A stretch of DNA of 64,000 nt from Burkholderia ambifaria (GTDB taxonomy: Bacteria > Pseudomonadota > Gammaproteobacteria > Burkholderiales > Burkholderiaceae): positions 35,766 to 99,765 of the forward strand of contig NZ_LKPJ01000024.1 in NCBI RefSeq assembly GCF_001443045.1, read 5' to 3'. The notes under the pieces were generated by a model that saw only the letters and a program-made list of their open reading frames with translations, was not told the DNA's origin and did not search any database. A program made the translations under genes and the position numbers. Below, piece after piece: positions 19,487 through 28,407 of this stretch (position 1 is the first letter of the stretch; each line of letters starts with the position of its first letter).

Positions 19487-21154
19487 ATGGAAATCGTCTT
19501 CACAGTCCTGATCCTGCTGCTCGCCGTCGCGCTGTCCGGCGCGGTCACGCGCCTGCTGCCGTTGCGGCTTCCGCTGCCGCTCATGCAGATCGCGTTCGGC
19601 GCGATGCTCGCGTGGCCGAAGCTGAACCTGCACGTCACGTTCGATCCCGAAATCTTCATGCTGCTGTTCATTCCGCCGCTGCTGTTCGCGGACGGCTGGC
19701 GGATTCCGAAACGCGAGCTGTACCTGCAGCGCCGCGCGATCCTGATGCTCGCGTTCGGACTCGTGTTCATGACGGTACTCGCGGTCGGTTACTTCGCGCA
19801 CTGGCTGATACCCGAGTTGCCGCTGCCCATCGCGTTCGCGCTCGCGGCCGTGCTGTCGCCCACCGACGCGGTCGCGCTGTCGGGCATCGCCGGCCGTGGC
19901 AGGATTCCGCCGCAGCTGATGCACATCCTCGAAGGCGAGGCGCTGATGAACGACGCGTCGGGCCTCGTCGCGCTGAAATTCGCGGTCGCGGCTGCGCTCA
20001 CGGGCATGTTCTCGCTGCGCGACGCGTCGATCACGTTCGTGATCGTCGCCGCCGGCGGGCTGGCGACGGGCGCGATCGTGGCGTGGCTGTTCAGCGCGCT
20101 GTCGACGCGCTTCCTGAATGCCGAGCAGGAAGGCGATCCGGCTCCCGGCATCGTGATGACGCTGCTCGTGCCGTTCGCCGCCTATCTGTTCGCCGAGCAC
20201 CTCGACCTGTCGGGCGTGCTCGCGGCCGTGTCGGCCGGGATGATGATGAACTACACGAGCTTCTCCCGCAAAAGCACCGTCGCATCGCGCGTGCGTGCCG
20301 AAAGCACGTGGGCGCTGATCGAGTTCGTGTTCAACGGCATGGTGTTCATCATGCTCGGGCTGCAGCTGCCGCACATCATCGGCCGCGCGCTGGTCGACGC
20401 ACACCGCACGAGCGACGCGCTCGTCGGCCGGATGATCTTCAACGTATGCGCGATGATGCTCGCGCTGTATGCGATCCGCTTCCTGTGGGTCTGGCTGCTG
20501 CGCCGGATCGCGAGCCGCCGCGCCGCGCGCCACGGCCTCGCGGGCACGATGGCCGGCGTGCGCACGATCGCGGTGATGACGGTGGGCGGCGTGCGCGGCG
20601 CGGTCACGCTCGCGGGCGTGCTGTCGATCCCCGTCGCGCTGTCCGACGGCGCGCCGCTGCCCGGGCGCGACACCGCGATCTTCGTCGCATCGGCGGTGAT
20701 TCTCGGTTCGCTGGTCGTCGCGGTGATCGGCCTGCCGCTGCTGCTGCGCGGCGTGCGCTCGACGCGCAACCCGCTCGCCGACGAGGAGCGCACCGCGCGC
20801 GCGGCCGCCGCGCAGGCCGCGATCCGCGCGATCGACTCGTCGCACGACGCGATCTCGGCCGATCTCGACGAATCGGGCGCCGCACGCTGCGCGGACATCT
20901 CCGCGCGCGTGATGGACCATTATCGCCGCCGCCTCGCCGCGCTCGCCGAGGACGGCCCGACGCCGCGCGCGCAAGCGAAGCAGACCGAAACGATGGAACT
21001 GCAGATGCGGATCGCGGCGGTGCGCGCGGAACGTTCGGTGCTCTATCGGCTGCGCAGCGAAAGCAGGATTTCCGACGAGACGCTGACGAAGCTGATCCGC
21101 GAGATCGACCTGTCGGAAACGGCGCTGTCGACGCGCAAGAGAGGGATCATCTGA
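19487..21154 (+). CDS. CPA1 family Na+/H+ antiporter
   Basis: A 555-residue inner-membrane cation/proton antiporter. About 12 hydrophobic segments fill residues 1-410. The family core is visible: SPTDAVALSGIAG, GEALMNDASGLVALKFA, and GGVRGAVTLAGVLSIP. A hydrophilic C-terminal tail of about 140 residues (LADEERTARAAA, then METMELQMRIAAVRAERSVLYRLR-like helices) is cytosolic and coiled-coil-like, as in bacterial NhaP/YjcE homologues. The ATG at 19487 marks where the membrane protein begins; the very long upstream frame is antisense to the EAL gene. Diverges from that gene across 291 bp. Confidence 0.92.
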   Translation: MEIVFTVLILLLAVALSGAVTRLLPLRLPLPLMQIAFGAMLAWPKLNLHVTFDPEIFMLLFIPPLLFADGWRIPKRELYLQRRAILMLAFGLVFMTVLAVGYFAHWLIPELPLPIAFALAAVLSPTDAVALSGIAGRGRIPPQLMHILEGEALMNDASGLVALKFAVAAALTGMFSLRDASITFVIVAAGGLATGAIVAWLFSALSTRFLNAEQEGDPAPGIVMTLLVPFAAYLFAEHLDLSGVLAAVSAGMMMNYTSFSRKSTVASRVRAESTWALIEFVFNGMVFIMLGLQLPHIIGRALVDAHRTSDALVGRMIFNVCAMMLALYAIRFLWVWLLRRIASRRAARHGLAGTMAGVRTIAVMTVGGVRGAVTLAGVLSIPVALSDGAPLPGRDTAIFVASAVILGSLVVAVIGLPLLLRGVRSTRNPLADEERTARAAAAQAAIRAIDSSHDAISADLDESGAARCADISARVMDHYRRRLAALAEDGPTPRAQAKQTETMELQMRIAAVRAERSVLYRLRSESRISDETLTKLIREIDLSETALSTRKRGII

Positions 21155-21194
21155 GCGGCTGCGCCGCGCTGCGATGGCACGGCTTCCCGATGAA

Positions 21195-21224
21195 AAAACG
21201 GCGACGCGCGGGCGTCGCCGTTTT
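21195..21224. terminator. Bidirectional intrinsic terminator
   Basis: A 12-bp perfect stem (AAAACGGCGACG, 21195-21206, with CGTCGCCGTTTT, 21213-21224) and a 6-base loop, between the converging antiporter and indolepyruvate oxidoreductase genes. A/T tails on both sides suit termination from either direction. Confidence 0.9.
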
Positions 21225-21244
21225 CACATCCGCGCGTGTTCGCG

Positions 21245-24200
21245 TTACTTCGCGACGACGACCGGAATGCCCTTCAGCATCCCCGCGCCCTTCATCTCGT
21301 CGAGCGCGTGCTGCACGGCCGCGCTCGTCGCCGCGTCGATGCCGAGTTGCAGCGCGAGCTCGCGTTCCGCACGCTTCACGCCCGCGAGGTTGCGCACCTT
21401 CACGTGACCGAAGCCGCGAACGCGGGCGTGCAGGTCGGCCAGCTGCGTGACCTGCGCGGCATTGCCGGCGGTCGTCGCCGCGAGCGCGCGCGTGAGCGTC
21501 GTCTCGTAGTCGTCCGCGAGCGCGCGCTCCATCCTGCGCTCGGCCGTGCGGCCGAACGGATCGAGCCACGTGCCGCGCAGGCTGCGCACGCGCGCGAGCG
21601 TGCCGAGCACCGGCCACATCCACTGGCCGAACACGCGCTTCTTCGGCGCGCTGCCATCGCTGCCAGCCTTCGCGACCGTCGGCGGCGCAAGGTTGAACTT
21701 CACGCGATAGTCCTGCCCCGGCACGCCTTCGAACTGCGCTTCGAGCGCCGTGCGGAACGCGCCGTCCGCATACAGCCGCGCCACCTCGTATTCGTCCTTC
21801 ACCGCGAGCAGCCGGTAGAACGTCGTCGCGACCGCGCGTGTCAGCGCATCGTCGCCCTTCGCGCGCGCCGCGTTCACCAGCGCCCGGTAGCGCTCGACGT
21901 AGCGCGTGCCGCCGTATGCGTCGAGCCGCGTTTCGCGATCGGCGACGAGTTCGGCGAGCGTCTGCGGCGCGACCGGAGCGGCCGCCGTATGGCGTGCGTT
22001 CCACAATGCATCGAGGCCCGCCGCGTCGCCGGCCGCCATCCGGCCGATCGCGAACGCGAGCTTGTTCATCGGCACCGCGACGTTGTTCAGCTCGATCGCG
22101 CGCATCATCGCGGCGTGCGACACCGGCACGAGGCCAAGCTGCCACGCGTAGCCGAGCATCAGGATGTTCGCGCCGATCGAGTCGCCGAGGAATTTCGCGG
22201 CGAGCGCCTGCGCGTCGCAGCTCGACAGGTAGCCGTCGCCGGCCGCGTGATGCATCTTCTCGAGCAGCGCATCCGCGTGCAGGTCCGCGTCGGGGTTCTG
22301 CACGAACGACGCGTTCGGGATCCGGTGCGTATTGACGACGATGCGCGTACGCTCGTGACGCACCGTCTGCAGTGCCTCGGCGCTGGCGCCGACGACCATG
22401 TCGCACGCGAGCAGCACGTCGGCCTGCTGCGTGTCGATGCGCACCTGGTTCAGCCACCGGTCGCTCGACGCGATCCGCACGAACGACAGCACCGAGCCGC
22501 CCTTCTGCGCAAAGCCCATGAAGTCGAGCACCGACGCACTCTTGCCTTCGAGGTGCGCGGCCATGCTGATCAGCGCGCCAACCGTTACGACGCCCGTGCC
22601 ACCGACACCCGTCACGAGCATGTCGTACGGCGCCGCGTCGAGATGCGTCGCCGGCACCGGCAGCGCGTCGACGCGCACGGCGAGCGCCGCCTCGTCGAAT
22701 GCCGCGCCCGCGGCCTTCTTCAGCGCCGCGCCTTCGACCGTCACGAAGCTCGGGCAGAAGCCGTTCACGCACGAGTAGTCCTTGTTGCACGACGACTGGT
22801 CGATGCGGCGCTTGCGGCCGAGCGGCGTTTCGAGCGGCTCGACCGACAGGCAGTTCGACTGCACGCCGCAGTCGCCACAGCCTTCGCACACCGCGTCGTT
22901 GATGAACAGGCGCTTGTCCGGGTCGGGGAACTCGCCCTTCTTGCGGCGGCGGCGCTTCTCGGCCGCACAGGTCTGGTCGTAGATCAGCACGGTGACACCC
23001 GGCGTCTCGCGCAGCTCGCGCTGCACCGTGTCGAGTTCGCTGCGGTGATGGAACGTCGTGCCGGGCGGGAACTGCCCGTGATGGCCTTCGTACTTCTCCG
23101 GTTCGTCGGACACCACGACGAAGCGCGACACGCCTTCCGCCTCGACCTGCCGCGCGATCTGCGGCACCGAGATGCTGCCGTCGACCGGCTGGCCGCCCGT
23201 CATCGCGACCGCATCGTTGTAGAGGATCTTGTACGTGATGTTCGTCTTCGCGGCGACCGCCTGGCGGATCGCGAGGATGCCCGAGTGGAAGTAGGTGCCG
23301 TCGCCGAGGTTCTGGAACACGTGCTTCGTGTTGGTGAACATCGCGTGCGCGGCCCAATCGACGCCCTCGCCGCCCATCTGGATCAGGCCCGTCGTATCGC
23401 GCTCCATCCACGACGCCATGAAGTGGCAGCCGATGCCGGCCTGCGCGATCGAGCCTTCCGGCACCTTCGTCGACGTGTTGTGCGGGCAGCCCGAGCAGAA
23501 GTACGGCGTGCGCTTCACCGCGTCGGCTTCGTTCGACAGGATTTGCGGCGCGACGAGATCGACGACGCGTTCGCGGCGATCGAGTGCCGGCTTGTGCCGC
23601 GCAAGCCATTCGGCGAACACCGGCAGGATCCGCGACGGGCGCAGTTCGCCGAGCTCGGACAGCAGGCACGCGCCCGCCGCATCGTGCTTGCCGAGCACGC
23701 GCGGGCGCGCGCCGTCCGCGCGGTTGTACAGGTAGTCCTTGATCTGCTGCTCGATGACGGGGCCCTTCTCCTCGATCACGAGCACTTCCACCAGCCCGTC
23801 GACGAAGGTCTCGATGCGTGTCATCTCGAGCGGGTACGACAGGCCGACCTTGTAGATCCGTATGCCGGCCGCATCGAGATCGGCGACCGTCAGGTCGAGA
23901 CGGCGCAGCGCTTCCATCAGGTCCAGGTGCGCCTTGCCGCAGGTGACGATCCCGACGTTCGCCTGCGCGCTCGGCGCGATCCACTTGTCGATGCTGTTGG
24001 TGCGCGCGAAATGGCGCACCGCGTCGAGCTTCGCGGCGAGGCGCGCCTCGATCGTGAGGCTCGGCAGGTCGGGCCAGCGATTGTGCAGGCCGCCCGCCGG
24101 CGGCGTGAAACCTGCCGGCGCCGGCCATTGCGTCTGCAGCGCGTCGAGGTCGACGGTCGAGCCCGACTCGACGGTCTCCGAGATCGCCTTGAAGCCGACC

Positions 24201-24817
24201 CATGCGCCCGAGTAGCGCGACAGCGCCCAGCCGTACAGGCCGAACTCGAGCATGTCCGCGATGTTCGACGGGTTCACGACCGGCATGTGCCACGCGATCA
24301 TCGCGAAGTCGCTCTGATGCGGCATCGAAGACGACACGCAGCCATGGTCGTCGCCCGCTACCACCAGCACGCCGCCGTGCGGCGACGAACCGTACGCGTT
24401 GCCGTGCTTCAGCGCGTCGCCGGCGCGGTCGACGCCGGGACCCTTGCCGTACCACATCGCGTACACGCCATCGACGGTGCGTTCGGGGTCGGCTTCCACG
24501 CGCTGCGTGCCGAGCACCGCGGTGCCGCCGAGTTCCTCGTTGATCGCGGGCAGGAAGCGCACGCTGCTGCCGTCGAGCAGTTTCTTCGCCTTCCACAGCT
24601 GCTGGTCGACCATGCCGAGCGGCGAGCCGCGGTAGCCGCTGACGAAGCCGGCGGTGTTGAGCCCCTGCGCGGTGTCGGACGCGCGCTGCATCAGCAGCAG
24701 GCGGACCAGCGCCTGCGTGCCGGTCAGGAAGATCCGGCCGCGCGTGGCGGTCAGGTTGTCGGTCAGGCGGTAGTCGGATAGAGCGGGCGTGCCGTCGACG
24801 GGCAGGCGGGCGGTCAT
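21245..24817 (-). CDS. Indolepyruvate ferredoxin oxidoreductase family protein (fused subunits)
   Basis: A 1190-residue fusion of the alpha-type (TPP-binding) and gamma-type 2-oxoacid:ferredoxin oxidoreductase parts, oxidatively decarboxylating aryl or branched 2-oxo acids to acyl-CoA. In order: N-terminal GYRGSPLGMVDQ and the TPP region (GCHFMASWMERDTTGLIQMGGEG; NLGDGTYFHSG), a Cys-rich segment (CEGCGDCGVQSNC near 640) for an iron-sulfur cluster, and the gamma domain with TGVGGTGVVTVGALI. A C-terminal domain carries VFGQWMWPVLG. AGGAGAC precedes the ATG. It is the only long gene here transcribed out of the adjacent repeat array. The specific 2-oxo acid is not certain. Confidence 0.93.
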   Translation of the reverse strand: MTARLPVDGTPALSDYRLTDNLTATRGRIFLTGTQALVRLLLMQRASDTAQGLNTAGFVSGYRGSPLGMVDQQLWKAKKLLDGSSVRFLPAINEELGGTAVLGTQRVEADPERTVDGVYAMWYGKGPGVDRAGDALKHGNAYGSSPHGGVLVVAGDDHGCVSSSMPHQSDFAMIAWHMPVVNPSNIADMLEFGLYGWALSRYSGAWVGFKAISETVESGSTVDLDALQTQWPAPAGFTPPAGGLHNRWPDLPSLTIEARLAAKLDAVRHFARTNSIDKWIAPSAQANVGIVTCGKAHLDLMEALRRLDLTVADLDAAGIRIYKVGLSYPLEMTRIETFVDGLVEVLVIEEKGPVIEQQIKDYLYNRADGARPRVLGKHDAAGACLLSELGELRPSRILPVFAEWLARHKPALDRRERVVDLVAPQILSNEADAVKRTPYFCSGCPHNTSTKVPEGSIAQAGIGCHFMASWMERDTTGLIQMGGEGVDWAAHAMFTNTKHVFQNLGDGTYFHSGILAIRQAVAAKTNITYKILYNDAVAMTGGQPVDGSISVPQIARQVEAEGVSRFVVVSDEPEKYEGHHGQFPPGTTFHHRSELDTVQRELRETPGVTVLIYDQTCAAEKRRRRKKGEFPDPDKRLFINDAVCEGCGDCGVQSNCLSVEPLETPLGRKRRIDQSSCNKDYSCVNGFCPSFVTVEGAALKKAAGAAFDEAALAVRVDALPVPATHLDAAPYDMLVTGVGGTGVVTVGALISMAAHLEGKSASVLDFMGFAQKGGSVLSFVRIASSDRWLNQVRIDTQQADVLLACDMVVGASAEALQTVRHERTRIVVNTHRIPNASFVQNPDADLHADALLEKMHHAAGDGYLSSCDAQALAAKFLGDSIGANILMLGYAWQLGLVPVSHAAMMRAIELNNVAVPMNKLAFAIGRMAAGDAAGLDALWNARHTAAAPVAPQTLAELVADRETRLDAYGGTRYVERYRALVNAARAKGDDALTRAVATTFYRLLAVKDEYEVARLYADGAFRTALEAQFEGVPGQDYRVKFNLAPPTVAKAGSDGSAPKKRVFGQWMWPVLGTLARVRSLRGTWLDPFGRTAERRMERALADDYETTLTRALAATTAGNAAQVTQLADLHARVRGFGHVKVRNLAGVKRAERELALQLGIDAATSAAVQHALDEMKGAGMLKGIPVVVAK

Positions 24818-25154
24818 GGGGATGTCTCCTGATTGTGCTGTTCTGGGCCGCGCACCGAGGCGTCGGGCGACGCCGGCCGGGCGTTCGGCTGGATGGCTCT
24901 ATTTTTTCGCGGGGAGACGAGAAAGTTTTTTCTCATCTTGCTCGGGCGGCCTCGGAGCGAGAAAAACTGCGCAGGTTTCGGGCGGGAATTGAGAGAGTTT
25001 TCGCGCGAGGTGTTGCGCGGCGGTTGGACGTGTGTCGGGATGGGTCGGTGAGGTGCCTCGAAATGGCGGGGATGGGCAGGAGGCGAGCCGCGGGCGCGGC
25101 CGCAGGCGCTCGCCGCCCGTGCGACAAGGGTTTGGGCCGGGGAACGGGCGCGTA
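24818..25154 (-). other. Leader/promoter region of the indolepyruvate oxidoreductase gene
   Basis: No gene. AT-richer patches interrupt GC-rich DNA. A GAGAAA/TTTCTC hairpin (24919-24924 with 24929-24934) sits about 100 bp upstream of the start, followed by A/T runs on the minus strand. No confident -10/-35 pair. The repeat array begins directly beyond it. Confidence 0.4.
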
Positions 25155-26622
25155 CTCACCTTTCGGATGCACAGCGTTGGGATTGGTCGCGAGCGCGGGA
25201 TGTCCACAATGCCGGGGGCTGCGGGCCGAGCCTGCAGGTGCGCTCACCGTTCGATTGCACAGGGTTTCGAGTTGCGTCGGGCGCCGGATGTCCACACTGC
25301 AATCGGTCCGCAGTTCCAGCGGATTCCGACATTCACCATCGAAATCCACAGCGCGAAGAGTCGGTGTCGGCAGAAGATGTCCACACCGTCGGATCCCTGC
25401 CTCGTCGATGCGACGTGCGCACTCACCTTTCCGATGCACAGGATTGCAAGTCGATCGGGCGGCACGATATCCACATCTCGGTCGCCCCGCCTCGCAACGT
25501 TCCGGCGCGCTGGCACGGGTGTGGATATCGCCACCCGCGGACACGCGAAACCCTGTGAGTTTCGACGGTGAGCATCGGCACGCGGCCAAACAAGGACACC
25601 GATTCGGGTGTGGACAGATCGATCAGCGACGACTCGAAACGCTGTGAATTTCGATGGTGAGCGACGGCACGACGATCAAGCGAGGGCGTCGATTCGGGGG
25701 CAAATCCCCCGACCGACGACGACGCAAAACACTGTGAATGCCAACGGTGAGCAACGGCAAGACGATCGAGCGAGGGCATCGATTCGGATGTGGACAGCTC
25801 GATCCATGGCCACTCGAAACGCTGTGAAATTCGACGGTGAGCGTGGGCGTGATATTGCCCGAAGGCGCCGATTCGGCGTGAACAGCGGCGCCCGCAACCC
25901 CTCGGCGACCCGCGCATCCTGATTCGCGCAGACGCGGCCGATCCTCATGCACGCGCCCTCACCGCTGGAATACACAGCACGTCGATTGGTTTCGTTGACC
26001 GGATATCCACATCGGAGCGTGGGCTCGAATGGTACGCGCAATCGCGAGTGCGGTTAGAATGCGCGACCCTCGAAACCGTGTCGACGATCGGAAACGGGCG
26101 CGCGAGCCGACACACGGGCCGAGCGGCCGCCGACGCTCACCATTGAAATACACAGCGATTCGAGTGAATTCGGCGACAAGATATCCACACCGCGATACGC
26201 TTGCGGCTCTATCGCCGATTCGCGCATGCCGTTAGAATGCGCGGCGCCGCGAATCGTGCACGATGCCCGGAAGTCCGCACCAGGCAAGCCTCACGGGCAA
26301 TCGGCCGCCGACGCTCACCCTTCGAAAGCACAGCATTTTTCGTCGTTGGGAGTGGCGGTTGTCCACACGCTGCATCGCGCATGCGGCCGCATGTGGTCGC
26401 TCTCACCGGTGAAAGGCACAGCGTGTCGAGTGATTTGGGGCCGGGATATCCACAACCGGCGCCGCGCGGAAGTTCGCCGCCGGCGCATCGGCAACGCCGG
26501 CTCAAGCACCTGCCCGCGACCGGTGTCGAATGCCGGGAAACCCCGTGGATTCAGCCTCCGGCCGCACACTCACCGTTCGCATACACAGTGTTTCGAGTGG
26601 GCGGACGGGCCGGTTGTCCACA
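25155..26622. repeat. Array of 13 degenerate 53-54 bp elements at ~89-bp period
   Basis: Each element has three fixed blocks: CTCACC at 1-6, CACAG at 16-20 and TCCACA at 49-54, with a weaker TTTCGAGT at 23-30 and GATAT/GATGT before the last block. Forward copies start at 25155, 25243, 25332 and 25422. Reverse copies span 25520-25572, 25609-25661, 25699-25751 (last block lost) and 25789-25841, with a decayed end near 25878. Forward copies resume at 25958, 26136, 26314, 26402 and 26569. Steps are 88, 89 and 90, then 89, 90 and 90, then 178 (twice 89), 178, 88 and 167. CACAG is present in all 13, CTCACC in 12 (TTCACC once), TCCACA in 12. Spacers also resemble one another within blocks. No gene is supported inside. 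Function unknown to me. Confidence 0.9.
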
Positions 26623-26656
26623 TTCACTCCGCCACGGGAGACACCCGCAAGCACCG

Positions 26657-27214
26657 TCACTCGGCAATCGACCGGATGATCCGCGCCGGGTTTCCGCCAA
26701 CCAGCGTATCCGGCGGAACGTCGTGTATCACGACGGAACCCGCGCCGATGACCGCGTTCTCGCCGACCGTCACGCCACCGATGATCGTCGCGCCCGCGCC
26801 GATCCACACATTGCTCCCGATCGCAATCGGCCGGCCGACGACGAAGTCGCGTCGGCGGGACGGCTCGACCGGATGGCCCGACGTGATGAGGCTGACGTTC
26901 GGCCCGATCATGACGTCATCGCCAATGTCGAGGCCGCCGAGGTCATGGAACGTGCAGTTCTGGTTGACGAACACGTTGCGGCCGATCCGCGTATCGGCGC
27001 CGCCCGTCGCATAGAACGGCGGGATCAGCAGGAAGCCGTCGTCCATCGGCCTGCCGACCAGTTCTCCGAACAATGCCCGGACTTCGTCCGCGTCGTCGAA
27101 CGTCAGACGGTTGAGCCGGGCGATGATTGCCATCGCCCGCTTGAGCTCGGCGCGCATCGCGGCCGATTCCGGCGTGCGCCGGGGAATGATCGTGGTGCGA
27201 TCGTCGTGCGCCAT
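26657..27214 (-). CDS. Sugar O-acetyltransferase (maltose/galactoside acetyltransferase type)
   Basis: A 185-residue left-handed beta-helix acetyltransferase using acetyl-CoA. The N-terminal MAC-domain helix region (AMRAELKRAMAIIARLNRLTFDD) is followed by hexapeptide repeats: IGRNVFVNQNCTFHD, IGDDVMIGPNVSLITSGHPVE with the catalytic His, and IGSNVWIGAGATIIGGVTVGENAVIGAGSVV, ending GGNPARIIRSI. Start ATG at 27214 with GGAG about 12 bases upstream; the longer open frame reads into low-quality sequence. Its 3' end abuts the repeat array. Confidence 0.9.
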   Translation of the reverse strand: MAHDDRTTIIPRRTPESAAMRAELKRAMAIIARLNRLTFDDADEVRALFGELVGRPMDDGFLLIPPFYATGGADTRIGRNVFVNQNCTFHDLGGLDIGDDVMIGPNVSLITSGHPVEPSRRRDFVVGRPIAIGSNVWIGAGATIIGGVTVGENAVIGAGSVVIHDVPPDTLVGGNPARIIRSIAE

Positions 27215-27469
27215 TCGTTGCTGTTCTCCGTGTGCGATCGAACCGGCATGCAACGCATGACGGCACCGCCCGATTCGCCGCATGCGAATCGCATGGCCTT
27301 GAATTCGATCATTCGGGCGACCCGCGCGGGCGATCCGATTTTTCGCGTTTCGCGGGCTGCCGACGATCATCGTCCGGGCTCGTGCGGCTGGCCGCCGACA
27401 CTGCTGCTGCGAAGCCGACAGGACAGTGTAGCCGCGCTCACTTCAGCCGAGCATAGGCACTTCAATTAA

Positions 27470-27494
27470 TAACTAGTTAATCTATAACTAGTTT
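27470..27494. promoter_or_regulatory. Paired palindromic operator-like site
   Basis: TAACTAGTTA (27470-27479, perfect palindrome) and TAACTAGTTT (27485-27494) have centres 15 bp apart, inside a rare AT-rich patch of this GC-rich genome. They lie between the divergent acetyltransferase (start 27214) and GST (start 27693) genes. The form suits a MarR- or TetR-type dimer pair, but no regulator gene is adjacent. Confidence 0.6.
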
Positions 27495-27692
27495 AATCAT
27501 GAATTACCGTCGCATCTGGCTTTGCGGGAAATTCTCCGACCATTTCCATCCTGCCGAACGCACGCGTCCCGCCGCGCCGCCATCAAGCCAACTATCCACC
27601 GCTTTCGCCGCGCGCCCCTGTCCGAACCGCTTGCGCTCGGGTACGCTTGAGCATCCACCGAACCGACACGCACACCCATACGCGGAGGCGCG

Positions 27693-28307
27693 ATGAAGCT
27701 CTACTACTGGCCGAAAACCCGGGCATTCCGGGCACTGTGGATGCTGGAGGAAATCGGCGCCGTCTACGAGCTCGTGCCGATCGACCTGCGTTCGCACGAA
27801 CAGGGCAGCGACGCGTTCGTCCAGGTCAATCCGATGGCCAAGCTGCCCGCACTCGACGACGGCAGCGAACCGTTCGCCGAATCCGGCGCCGTGCTGCTCT
27901 ATCTCGCCGATCGCTGCCCGGGTGCCCGCCTCGGTATCGCACCCGACGATCCGCTTCGCGGCCGCTTCCTGCAATGGATGTTCTTCACGCCCACCTGCCT
28001 CGAGCCAGCGATGGCCGAGAAATTCACCGGCGCGTCGGGCAATCCGGTCGCCTTCGGCTGGGGCAACATCACGCGCGTGCAGCGAGCGCTCGCGCAAACG
28101 CTCGCCCACAGCCGCTGGCTCGTCGGCGACCGCTTCACCGCGGCCGACCTGCTGCTCGCCAGCACGCTGAAGATCGCGTTCGACGCGCACCTGCTGCCGC
28201 ACGAAGGCGTGCTCGGCGACTATGTCGCGCGCGCCGAGGACCGCGACGGTCACCGCCGCGCGGTGGCGGTCGAACAACGCGAGGCGGCGCGCCTGCTGCA
28301 TGCGTGA
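27693..28307 (+). CDS. Glutathione S-transferase family protein
   Basis: A 204-residue cytosolic GST. The thioredoxin-like N-terminal domain (MKLYYWPKTRAFRALWMLEEIG, then the cis-Pro NPMAKLPAL and the ESGAVLLYLADR glutathione-contact motif) is followed by an all-helical domain with WLVGDRFTAADLLLAS, the usual N-capping motif. CGGAGG precedes the ATG. Substrate unknown. A palindromic operator pair lies 200 bp upstream. Confidence 0.92.
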   Translation: MKLYYWPKTRAFRALWMLEEIGAVYELVPIDLRSHEQGSDAFVQVNPMAKLPALDDGSEPFAESGAVLLYLADRCPGARLGIAPDDPLRGRFLQWMFFTPTCLEPAMAEKFTGASGNPVAFGWGNITRVQRALAQTLAHSRWLVGDRFTAADLLLASTLKIAFDAHLLPHEGVLGDYVARAEDRDGHRRAVAVEQREAARLLHA

Positions 28308-28360
28308 CGCGTGAAGGCGCGGCAGCCGGCCGGGGCGGCCGCGCCCGACGGCCGGCGCCC

Positions 28361-28402
28361 GTTTGCGCCGTTTGCGCCGTTTGCGCCGTTTGCGCCGTTT
28401 GC
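28361..28402. repeat. 9-bp tandem repeat (GTTTGCGCC)
   Basis: Four perfect copies of GTTTGCGCC (28361-28396) plus a partial copy. It sits between the convergent GST and potassium-channel genes and ends just short of the channel stop at 28408. Confidence 0.85.
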
Positions 28403-28407
28403 CACCG

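Noticed and set aside
21236..24781. An 1181-residue plus-strand open frame
   Set aside because: It is antisense to the indolepyruvate oxidoreductase gene and has Arg/His-biased composition typical of GC-rich shadows.
25423..25917. Repeat-containing protein genes in the array
   Set aside because: Open frames read recurrent HSVS-like segments only because the DNA repeats; periods of 88-89 bp break the frame and no start site or family is visible.
25155..26622. CRISPR array
   Set aside because: Repeats are degenerate, the intervals between them resemble one another, orientation flips, and no cas genes are present.
25155..26622. Chromosome replication origin
   Set aside because: No dnaA/dnaN/gyrB/parAB neighbours or AT-rich unwinding region; box-like motifs alone are insufficient.
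28361..28402. Functional leader of the KirBac gene
   Set aside because: The 9-bp repeat lies downstream of the channel gene, so it is not its promoter.
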